Assembly (NCBI GenBank): GCA_002355495.1
Contig: AP017424.1
Span: 1,054,001-1,118,000 of the forward strand
DNA: 64,000 nucleotides
Direction of reading: 5' to 3'
Source of the DNA: Streptomyces laurentii
GTDB lineage: Bacteria > Actinomycetota > Actinomycetes > Streptomycetales > Streptomycetaceae
Shown one piece after another: positions 57,277 through 64,000 of the stretch; the stretch's first letter is position 1, and each line of letters opens with the position of its first letter. The notes under the pieces were generated by a model that was given only the letters and a program-made list of their open reading frames with translations, was not told the DNA's origin and did not search any database. Both the position numbers and the translations under genes were made by a program.

Positions 57277-58430
57277 AGCCCCAGGCGGGCGCGCAGACCG
57301 CCGCCCGTGCGGTCGTCCGTGGCGACCGAGGCCGCGCCGTCGGTGACCGTCTCGTAGACCGCGAGGATGTCCGCGCCGACCGTGGACCAGTCGAAGCGCC
57401 GTACGTGCGCGGAGCCGCGCGCGCGGAGTTCGGCGCGGCGCCGCTCGTCACCGAGCAGGCGTACGGCGTGCTTCGCGAGGTCGTCCGCGTCCTCGTTCGC
57501 GAAGAGTTCGCCGGCCGCGCCCTGGTCGAGGACCTGGGCGAAGGCGTCGAGGTCGGCGGCGAGCACGGGCGCGCCGGCGGACAGGGCCTCGACCAGGATG
57601 ATGCCGAAGCTCTCGCCGCCCGTGTTGGGCGCCACGTACACGTCGACGCTGCGCAGCAGCCGGGCCTTGTCCTCGTCGCTGACCATGCCGAGGAACTCGA
57701 CCCGGGCGCGCATCTCCGGCGGCAGCGAGGCGACCGCCTCCTCCTCGTCGCCGCGGCCGGCGACCAGCAGCCGGGTGTCGGGCCGTTCGGCGAGGATCTT
57801 CGGCAGGGCCCGCATCAGCACCGGCAGGCCCTTGCGGGGCTCGTCGATGCGCCCGATGAAGCCGAGCGTGCCGCCCTGCCACTCCTTCTTCGGCTCGGCC
57901 CGGGCGAAGAAGTCGACGTCGACGCCGTTGGGGATGACGACCGCGTCACCGCCCAGGTGCTCGACGAGGGTGCGGCGCGCGTACTCGCTGACCGCGATCC
58001 GCGCGCTGATCTTCTCCAGGGCGGGCTGCAGGATCGGGTACGCGGCGATCATCGCCCGCGAGCGCGGGTTCGAGGTGTGGAAGGTGGCCACGATCGGGCC
58101 CTGCGCCGCCCAGCAGGTCAGCAGCCCGAGCGAGGGCGAGGTCGGTTCGTGGATGTGCACGACGTCGAAGGTGCCGTCGTGCAGCCAGCGCCGGACCCGG
58201 GCGGCGGACAGGAAGCCGAAGTTGAGCCGGGCCACGGAGCCGTTGTACGGCACGGGCACGGCGCGGCCGGCGGAGACGACGTACGGCGGCAGCGGCGTGT
58301 CGTCGTCGGCGGGGGCGAGGACGGAGACCTGGTGGCCGAGCCGGATGAGGTGCTCGGCGAGGTCGCGGATGTGGAACTGGACGCCGCCCGGCACGTCCCA
58401 GGAGTACGGGCAGACGATCCCGATCTTCAC
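57273..58430 (-). CDS. pimA: Phosphatidyl-myo-inositol alpha-mannosyltransferase (PimA-like)
   Basis: PimA transfers mannose from GDP-mannose to phosphatidylinositol, the first step of PIM synthesis. From GTG 58430 it has 385 residues and GT-B fold: 'VKIGIVCPYSWDVPGGVQFH' (nucleotide-sugar and lipid region), 'FDVVHIHEPTSPSLGLL', 'ATFHTSNPRSRAM', 'VVIPNGVDVDFF', 'GTLGFIGRIDEPRKGLPVLM' and the GT4 'APNTGGESFGIILVEALSAG' (ExxxxxxxE-like). GTG overlaps the acyltransferase stop. Order pgsA-patA-pimA matches mycobacteria. The stop TAG falls in the right tip of the MITE-like repeat. Confidence 0.93.
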   Translation of the reverse strand: MKIGIVCPYSWDVPGGVQFHIRDLAEHLIRLGHQVSVLAPADDDTPLPPYVVSAGRAVPVPYNGSVARLNFGFLSAARVRRWLHDGTFDVVHIHEPTSPSLGLLTCWAAQGPIVATFHTSNPRSRAMIAAYPILQPALEKISARIAVSEYARRTLVEHLGGDAVVIPNGVDVDFFARAEPKKEWQGGTLGFIGRIDEPRKGLPVLMRALPKILAERPDTRLLVAGRGDEEEAVASLPPEMRARVEFLGMVSDEDKARLLRSVDVYVAPNTGGESFGIILVEALSAGAPVLAADLDAFAQVLDQGAAGELFANEDADDLAKHAVRLLGDERRRAELRARGSAHVRRFDWSTVGADILAVYETVTDGAASVATDDRTGGGLRARLGL

Positions 58431-59332
58431 GCGGTCCGCTCCTCCAGGTCCGCGAGCCACAGCCGCTGCAGCATGTGCCAGTCCTCCGGGTGCTCGGCGA
58501 TGCCCCCGGCGAAGACGTCGGCGAGGGCCTGTGTCATGAGAGACGTCTTCTCGGCGCGGGTGCCTGACTCGGGGACCTCGATCGGCGCGTGCACCTGGCC
58601 GCGCATGACGTCGGTGTCGTCGTACCAGAGCGTCACGGGCAGCAGCAGCGCGCCGGTCTGCTGGGCGAGGATCGCGGGCCCGGCGGGCATCCGCGCGGCC
58701 TCGCCGAAGAACGACACCTCGACGCCGGAGGCCGACAGGTCGCGGTCGGCGACCAGGCAGACCAGGCCGCCGGCCCGCAGCCGGCGGGCGAGCGTGCCGA
58801 AGGCGGAGCCGCCGGTGTGCGGCAGCACCTCCATACCCAGGGACTCGCGGTAGGCGACGAACCGGTCGAACAGCGTCTCGGGCTTGAGCCGCTCGGCGAC
58901 GGTGGTGAACGGGACGCCGAGCGCCCGGGTGACCCAGACGCCCGCGAGGTCCCAGTTGGCCATGTGCGGCAGCGCCAGGATGACGCCGCGGTCGGAGGCG
59001 AGCCCGTCCATCAGGTAGTGGACGTCCTTGGGGTCGAAGCTGTTCGCCGCCCGTTCCTTGCTCCAGGTCGGCAGCCGGAAGGACTCCATCCAGTAGCGCA
59101 TGTACGAGCGCATGCCGGCCCGCGACAGCCGCTGGAGGCGCTGCGGGGTCGGGTCCGGCACGATGCGGGCGAGGTTCGACTCCAGGCGCAGCACGCTCTT
59201 GCCGCGCCGCTTCCAGACGGTGTCGGCCATGCGCCGGCCGAGGCCCCGGGCCACCGGCTCGGGCAGCTTCTTGACGGTCGCCCAGCCCAGGCCGTACAGC
59301 CCGTCGCTCAGCCGGTCCTTGAAACCGCTCAC
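58427..59332 (-). CDS. patA: PIM acyltransferase (PatA-like, phosphatidylinositol mannoside acyltransferase)
   Basis: The enzyme is a lysophospholipid-type acyltransferase that in mycobacteria acylates the mannose of PIM. The 301 residues begin at GTG 59332, overlapping the pgsA stop. The catalytic HxxxxD motif is 'VILALPHMANWDLAG'. 'RAGGLVCLVADRDLSASGVE' and 'GPAILAQQTGALLLPVTLW' correspond to the acyl-acceptor region of the HtrB/PatA family. The C-terminus 'HPEDWHMLQRLWLADLEER' is typical. Confidence 0.9.
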   Translation of the reverse strand: MSGFKDRLSDGLYGLGWATVKKLPEPVARGLGRRMADTVWKRRGKSVLRLESNLARIVPDPTPQRLQRLSRAGMRSYMRYWMESFRLPTWSKERAANSFDPKDVHYLMDGLASDRGVILALPHMANWDLAGVWVTRALGVPFTTVAERLKPETLFDRFVAYRESLGMEVLPHTGGSAFGTLARRLRAGGLVCLVADRDLSASGVEVSFFGEAARMPAGPAILAQQTGALLLPVTLWYDDTDVMRGQVHAPIEVPESGTRAEKTSLMTQALADVFAGGIAEHPEDWHMLQRLWLADLEERTA

Positions 59333-59994
59333 GATCCCCCTCCGCTCCCCCGGGAGGCCGCCTCCGCCTGCGCCTCCGCCGATTCCCTGCGTACCGTCAC
59401 GACCCGCTGCCCCAGGGTGACCGCCGAGCCGACCGCCACGATCCACAGCGCGATCGGCAGCAGCACCTGGATGCCGGGGACGCCGAACGTGTGGAGTCCG
59501 GCGAGGCCGGCCGCGACCAGCGAGATCACCAGGCGTTCGGCACGTTCGACGAGACCGTTGACGGCGACCGGCAGGCCGATCGACTCGCCGCGCGCCTTGG
59601 TGTATGACACCACCTGGCCGGCGGCCAGGCAGAAGATCGACACGGCGCACAGGACGTTGTCGTCGCCCTTGCCCGCGTACCAGAGCGCGAAACCGCCGAA
59701 GATCGCCCCGTCGGCGACCCGGTCCAGGGTCGAGTCGAGGAAGGCGCCCCAGGGGCTGGAGATGCCGGCCTGCCGGGCCATGTTGCCGTCGACGAGGTCG
59801 GAGAAGACGAACAGCGTGATGACGATCGTCCCCCAGAAGAACTCTCCGCGGGGGAAGAAGACCAGCGCGCCGGCCACCACTCCGGCGGTGCCGATCAGCG
59901 TGACGGTGTCGGGGCTGACGCCCCGGCGGAGCAGAAACGCGGCGAACGGTGTGAGAACACGCGTAAAAAACGCACGCGCGTACTTGTTCAGCAT
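59329..59994 (-). CDS. pgsA: CDP-alcohol phosphatidyltransferase (phosphatidylinositol phosphate synthase type)
   Basis: The enzyme joins CDP-diacylglycerol to inositol phosphate; in actinobacteria this position encodes PI-phosphate synthase. The 221 residues show the CDP-OH-P signature D-G-x2-A-R-x8-G-x3-D-x3-D in 'DGNMARQAGISSPWGAFLDS' plus 'TLDR', with all acidic residues present. About six membrane spans are visible, e.g. 'TIVITLFVFSDLV'. ATG at 59994. It heads the pgsA-patA-pimA operon and is divergent from the EF-G-like gene. Confidence 0.92.
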   Translation of the reverse strand: MLNKYARAFFTRVLTPFAAFLLRRGVSPDTVTLIGTAGVVAGALVFFPRGEFFWGTIVITLFVFSDLVDGNMARQAGISSPWGAFLDSTLDRVADGAIFGGFALWYAGKGDDNVLCAVSIFCLAAGQVVSYTKARGESIGLPVAVNGLVERAERLVISLVAAGLAGLHTFGVPGIQVLLPIALWIVAVGSAVTLGQRVVTVRRESAEAQAEAASRGSGGGS

Positions 59995-60344
59995 GGCCTT
60001 CCCGAGGTTCGGTGGGCCGCGCGGCCCCTACGACCACCGGCTCACCCATCGTAGCCACGCGGGTCCGCGCGGGAGCGGCGGCACCCGCGGACGGCGCCGC
60101 GGGAGGCCGCCGGAGCGTGTCGCGGACCGCCGCGCGCCCCTGGTGAGCGGGCGTGCGCGGCGCTCCCGGGGCATCCGCCCCGCGTACGACGTATGGACGC
60201 ACCGTGACAGCGGTGCCAAGCTCGAAGGACGACCGCGGGCGCCGGAGCCGCACGCGACGACGGGCGGCCCCACGCCGCCGCTGCCCCGCCGCTCCCCCGC
60301 GCCCGCGCCGCCGCCTCACCGTGCGAGCAGTCGGGAGGAACATC
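59995..60344. other. Divergent intergenic region between pgsA and the EF-G-like gene (350 bp)
   Basis: This presumably holds two promoters. It is very GC-rich; no convincing -35/-10 pair, RNA gene or small ORF with a Shine-Dalgarno was seen. Confidence 0.6.
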
Positions 60345-62582
60345 ATGGGCGACAAGGCGAACACCCGCTCCGGAGCCGCCGGCAGGGAGCCGACGGCCGA
60401 CCGGCCCGCGGACATACGGAACGTGGTGCTGGTCGGCCACGGCGGATCGGGCAAGACGACCCTCGTGGAGGCCCTGGCGCAGACCGCGGGCGCGGTGGGC
60501 CGGGCCGGTCGGGTCGAGGACGGCGGGACGGTCTCCGACTACGACGCGATCGAGCACCGCACCCGGCGTTCCGTCCAGCTCTCGCTCGTCCCGGTCGCCT
60601 GGGACGGCTGCAAGATCAATCTCCTGGACACCCCGGGATACGCCGACTTCGTCGGGGAGCTGAGGGCCGGTCTGCGCGCGGCGGACGCGGCCCTCTTCGT
60701 CGTCTCGGCCGCGCAGGAGGCCGACGCGGTGGCGGGCGCCACGCGCGCGGTGTGGGAGGAGTGCGCGGCGGTCGGGATGCCCCGGGCGATCGTCGTCACC
60801 CATCTGGACACGGCCCGCACCGACTACGCGGGGCTCACCGGGGTGCTGGCCGCGCTCTTCGGCGGGGACGACCCGGACGCGATCCTGCCGCTCTACCTGC
60901 CCGTGCACGGCCCCGAGGGCGCCGACGGGCACGCCCCGGCCACCGGCCTGGTGGGACTGCTCACGGAGCGGATCTTCGACTACGCGACAGGAGTACGGCG
61001 GGAGGACCCGCCCGACGAGGCGCAGCGGCCGCTGATCGCCGAGGCCCGGGCCCGGCTCATCGAGGGGATCATCGCCGAGAGCGAGGACGAGACCCTGATG
61101 GACCGCTATCTGGGCGGCGAGCGGATCGACGTCGGGACGCTGGTGGAGGATCTGGAGAAGGCCGTCGCGCGGGGCACCTTCCATCCGGTGCTCGCGGCGG
61201 CCCCGGCACCGGAGGGCGGCAGCCAGGGGCTCGGCACGGTGGAGCTCCTGGACCTGATCACGCGCGGTTTCCCGACGCCGCTCGAACGGCCGGCGCCATC
61301 CGTCGTCGCGCCCGGGGGCCCGGCGGACGCGGCGGGTACGGCGGTGCCGTGCGATCCGGACGGGCCGCTGGTGGCCGAGGTCGTGAAGACCTCCTCGGAC
61401 CCGTACGTGGGGCGGATCTCACTCGTCCGGGTGTTCTCCGGCACGCTGCGGCCCGACGAGACGGTGCACGTGTCGGGGCACGGGCTGACCGATCCGGGCC
61501 ACCCGGCCGAGGACCCGGACGGGGACCGTCACGACGCGGAGGAGCGGATCGGGGCGCTGACCTCGCCGTTCGGCAAGCAGCAGCGGCCGCTCGCGCGCTG
61601 TGTGGCCGGGGATCTGGCGTGTGTGGCCAAGCTGGGCCGCGCGGAGACCGGCGACACACTGTCGGCGAAGGACGCGCCGTTGCTGATGGAGCCGTGGTCG
61701 ATGCCGGAGCCGCTGCTTCCGGTGGCCATCGAGGCGCACGGCAAAGCGGACGAGGACCGGCTGTCACAGGGGCTCGCGCGGCTGGTCGCCGAGGACCCGA
61801 CGATGCGGCTCGAACAGAACCGGGACACCCACCAGGTGGTGCTGTGGTGCCTCGGCGAGGCGCACGCGGACGTGGCGCTGGACCGGCTGCGCGGCCGGTA
61901 CGGCGTACGGGTCGACACCGTGCCGCACAAAGTGGCGCTGCGCGAGACCTTCGGGGCCGCCTCGGCGGGGCGGGGCCGGCTGGTGAAGCAGTCGGGCGGG
62001 CACGGGCAGTACGCGATCTGCGAGATCGACGTGGAGCCGCTGCCGGCGGGCAGCGGGATCGAGTTCGTCGACAGGGTCGTCGGCGGCGCCGTCCCGCGCT
62101 CGTTCATCCCCTCGGTGGAGAGGGGCGTCCGGGCGCAGGCGGCCCGCGGCGTGGCCGCCGGCCATCCGCTGGTGGACGTCCGGGTCACCCTGCGCGACGG
62201 CAAGGCGCACTCGGTGGACTCCTCCGACGCGGCCTTCCAGGCGGCGGGCGCGCTCGCGCTGCGGGAGGCGGCGGCGGAGGTTCCGGTCCACCTCCTGGAG
62301 CCGGTGGCGGAGGTGTCGGTGCTGGTCCCGGACGAGTACGTGGGCGCGGTGATGGGCGATCTGTCCGGGCGGCGCGGCCGGGTGGCCGGCACCGAGCAGG
62401 CGGGGCCGGGGCGGACCCTGGTGCGCGCGGAGGTGCCGGAGATCGAGATCGGGCGGTACGCGATCGATCTGCGGTCGGTCTCGCATGGCACGGGGAGCTT
62501 CGACCGGGTGTACGTACGCCATGAGCCGATGCCCCCGCAGGTGGCCGATCGCGTACGCGAACAGGCCGAAAATGGCGTGTGA
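60345..62582 (+). CDS. EF-G-like translational GTPase (EF-G2 type)
   Basis: From ATG 60345 (GGGAGGAA upstream) it has 745 residues with all five EF-G domains. G1 is GHGGSGKTT (31-39) instead of the usual AHxDAGKTT, G3 is 'DTPGYADF' (95-102), and G4 reads THLD (152-155) rather than NKxD. The switch I segment 'EHRTRRSVQLS' lacks the RGIT sequence. Domain IV 'GRLVKQSGGHGQYAICEIDV' and domain V 'PVAEVSVLVPDEYVGAVMGDL' are retained. It resembles the second EF-G-like protein of actinobacteria. The altered motifs suggest it is not the main elongation factor. Confidence 0.9.
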   Translation: MGDKANTRSGAAGREPTADRPADIRNVVLVGHGGSGKTTLVEALAQTAGAVGRAGRVEDGGTVSDYDAIEHRTRRSVQLSLVPVAWDGCKINLLDTPGYADFVGELRAGLRAADAALFVVSAAQEADAVAGATRAVWEECAAVGMPRAIVVTHLDTARTDYAGLTGVLAALFGGDDPDAILPLYLPVHGPEGADGHAPATGLVGLLTERIFDYATGVRREDPPDEAQRPLIAEARARLIEGIIAESEDETLMDRYLGGERIDVGTLVEDLEKAVARGTFHPVLAAAPAPEGGSQGLGTVELLDLITRGFPTPLERPAPSVVAPGGPADAAGTAVPCDPDGPLVAEVVKTSSDPYVGRISLVRVFSGTLRPDETVHVSGHGLTDPGHPAEDPDGDRHDAEERIGALTSPFGKQQRPLARCVAGDLACVAKLGRAETGDTLSAKDAPLLMEPWSMPEPLLPVAIEAHGKADEDRLSQGLARLVAEDPTMRLEQNRDTHQVVLWCLGEAHADVALDRLRGRYGVRVDTVPHKVALRETFGAASAGRGRLVKQSGGHGQYAICEIDVEPLPAGSGIEFVDRVVGGAVPRSFIPSVERGVRAQAARGVAAGHPLVDVRVTLRDGKAHSVDSSDAAFQAAGALALREAAAEVPVHLLEPVAEVSVLVPDEYVGAVMGDLSGRRGRVAGTEQAGPGRTLVRAEVPEIEIGRYAIDLRSVSHGTGSFDRVYVRHEPMPPQVADRVREQAENGV

Positions 62583-62613
62583 TTGACGACTTTTCGACCA
62601 CATGACCGCCGGT

Positions 62614-62645
62614 GCCGCCCGCCCGCCCCTCCTCGGGCGGGCGGC
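62614..62645 (+). terminator. Terminator after the EF-G-like gene
   Basis: A perfect 11-bp stem (GCCGCCCGCCC / GGGCGGGCGGC) with a 10-nt loop lies 32 nt past the stop. Confidence 0.75.
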
Positions 62646-62778
62646 ATTCGGCCGTCCCGTACCAGTCCTCCGCTGATGCGGTGACGCATCCCGTGTCACC
62701 CGGTTACGCTGGGGTGCCCAGCTCAGAAGGTGTGCGGGGCGCGGCAGTTGGGAAACAGCCCGCACAGGAACCGCGGCG

Positions 62779-64000
62779 ATGGGGGCGGCAGTGACGATCG
62801 GCAGTTTCGGACCCGGGGCACAGATCCCCCTCCAGGGCTCGGACGCGGGAACGGCGGCGACCTTCGCGCTCGCCTCCGCCGCGTACCGTGACAGCCCGGT
62901 CGAGGCGATCCTGGACGCCAACAACGACTGGCACAAGTCGACGGTCAAGACCGGCAAGATGCCGAAGCTCTTCCGGCCCGACCTCGGCGAGGCGTTCTCG
63001 CGCGCCGTCCAGGTCCGGATGCTCGGCGGCGCGCGCAAGGCGCTCATCCAGTCCTTCGGCGCCGACCCCCGGCCGGTCGTCGAGCACTGTCTGGCGGCCT
63101 CCGGCATCCGCAAGCAGCGCGACATCAAACTCACCCTGGTCACCGCGGTGTGCGGGGTGCTGTTCCTGCCCGGCCTGCTGCTCTGGCTCGGAGTGATCTA
63201 TCTCCGCCGGAAGGCCGCGGGCTCCGAGAACAAGCGCAACAGCGCCCTCGGCACCGCGCTGCTCGTGGCCGCCGGCCTGTTCGCCGCGCTCGTCCTGGTC
63301 AAGCTGCCCTGGGACGGTCTGCTGCCGAACTATCTGCGCGCCATGATCGTCGCGCCGGTGATCGGCTGGTTCCTGGCCCGCCGGATCTGCGAGAGCACCG
63401 CCGTCGACCTGCGCGAGCGCTGGACGGCCCTGCTCAGCGGGGGCATCGGCGCGGCGATCCCGGAGGCCGTGGCGAAGGACCCCACCGACAAGGCCGCCCA
63501 GGAGCTGCAGGCCAACCTGAACAAGGTGTCCGCCGAGCAGCTGTCCAACGTCGCCTTCTACGCGGGCCCCAAGGGCATCCTGGGCATGGGCACCCGCTGG
63601 GGCAGCTGGGTGATGGCCGAGGAGCTGGTCCCGCAGGCCGGCAAGGAGATCCACGACTTCCGGACCTGGGACATCATCCGCAAGATCCACACCGAGCTGA
63701 CCCTGCTGGAGCGCGGCGCCCTGAAGACCGGCTTCCCGAAGCCGACCGTCAAGCACTGGATCGTGTCACCGGTCGGCGAGGGAGCCGACGAGGTCTCGCG
63801 GCCCTCGGGCGACAACATCGTCAACTACGAGGTGAAACCGCACGAGATCCAGCGCATCTGCAACGACCAGCAGTTCGGCGCCGGCAACCGGCACTACCTG
63901 GGTGTGCAGTTCACCATGTGGGACGGCCAGCTGGTGCTCACGATGATGGTGACGGTGACCGCGCTCCACCACACGCTGCGCGTCGAGGTCACGGGTCACG
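62779..64000 (+). CDS. Hypothetical membrane protein, partial (runs off the right edge)
   Basis: The reading frame is open from ATG 62779 to the window end (407 codons). GTG 62791 with GGGGG upstream is an alternative start. The first 115 residues are soluble ('AYRDSPVEAILDANNDWHKS', 'PDLGEAFSRAVQVRMLGGAR'). Hydrophobic spans follow near 118-142 ('TLVTAVCGVLFLPGLLLWLG'), 155-175 and 185-200. The remaining soluble portion has 'YAGPKGILGMGTRWGSWVMA', 'HWIVSPVGEGADEV' and, at the end, 'MWDGQLVLTMMVTVTALHHT'. I do not recognise a domain. It is the next gene after the EF-G-like gene, with a terminator between them. Confidence 0.8.
   Translation, partial: MGAAVTIGSFGPGAQIPLQGSDAGTAATFALASAAYRDSPVEAILDANNDWHKSTVKTGKMPKLFRPDLGEAFSRAVQVRMLGGARKALIQSFGADPRPVVEHCLAASGIRKQRDIKLTLVTAVCGVLFLPGLLLWLGVIYLRRKAAGSENKRNSALGTALLVAAGLFAALVLVKLPWDGLLPNYLRAMIVAPVIGWFLARRICESTAVDLRERWTALLSGGIGAAIPEAVAKDPTDKAAQELQANLNKVSAEQLSNVAFYAGPKGILGMGTRWGSWVMAEELVPQAGKEIHDFRTWDIIRKIHTELTLLERGALKTGFPKPTVKHWIVSPVGEGADEVSRPSGDNIVNYEVKPHEIQRICNDQQFGAGNRHYLGVQFTMWDGQLVLTMMVTVTALHHTLRVEVTGH

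Noticed and set aside
58589..62524. Plus-strand open frame (1311 codons) across patA, pgsA and the EF-G-like gene
   Set aside because: Out of frame with the EF-G-like protein and antisense to the others; Arg/Gly/Ala-rich without motifs.

Overview
The window is high-GC actinobacterial chromosome, almost certainly Streptomyces. The evidence is strong third-position GC bias with long antisense shadow ORFs, frequent GTG/TTG starts, GTGA/ATGA stop-start overlaps, and a gene order that I recognise from memory as a conserved Streptomyces core region: priA, metK, coaBC, rpoZ, gmk, mihF, the pyr operon, bldD, nusB-efp, aro genes, mltG-ruvX-alaS, rpsD, rarA, hisS, relA, apt, secFD-yajC, ruvBAC, yebC, pdxTS and pimA-patA-pgsA. 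Most genes lie on the minus strand, so operons read right to left. No rRNA, tRNA, CRISPR array, prophage or complete IS element was seen.

Layout. 1-1002: 5' part of priA. 1183-6362 (+): a four-gene accessory cassette (XRE/TPR-type regulator, TIR protein, P-loop STAND-like protein, two-TM membrane protein) sitting between priA and metK. 6447-10687 (-): metK, coaBC, rpoZ, gmk, mihF. 10994-21110 (-): pyrimidine operon pyrR-pyrB-pyrC-(PH-like membrane protein)-carA-carB-pyrD-pyrF, with a PyrR-type leader before pyrR. 21356-21856 (+): bldD, with a good promoter overlapped by two BldD-box matches. 22080-29973 (-): nusB, efp, M24 protein, ATPase, aroQ-aroB-aroK-aroC, a small membrane protein, aroE. 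29960-35838 (-): mltG, ruvX, alaS and two small membrane-associated proteins. 36090-41332 (-): rpsD, rarA, VKOR, hisS, MBL hydrolase. 41488-43737 (+): secreted or anchored cyclophilin and a DUF349 protein. 43837-55692 (-): relA, apt, secF, secD (with an apparent single-base frameshift), yajC, ruvB, ruvA, ruvC, yebC, pdxT, pdxS. 55839-59994 (-): LemA-like protein, MBL lactonase-like protein, a MITE-like repeat, and pimA, patA-like and pgsA for PIM/phosphatidylinositol synthesis. 60345-end (+): EF-G-like GTPase and a partial membrane protein.

The most interesting region is the cassette at 1183-6362. A TIR protein with an intact putative NADase glutamate carries a Gly/His/Asn-rich tail. That tail shares an almost identical decapeptide (HTGDGAQHNH versus HTGSGDQHNH) with the extreme N-terminus of the adjacent P-loop protein. 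The genes overlap translationally and are followed by a membrane-anchored component. This layout resembles bacterial conflict or cell-death systems in which a receptor and an effector meet through short homotypic (amyloid-like) motifs. I do not recognise this exact combination as a named system.

Other points of note are two intergenic decamer minisatellites sharing a GACGCC core (9241-9296 and 46531-46587), a 199-bp MITE-like element whose right end supplies the pimA stop codon, a PyrR anti-Shine-Dalgarno leader, the BldD autoregulatory sites and the secD frameshift. Stem-loop positions were found by eye; no folding energies or database searches were run.
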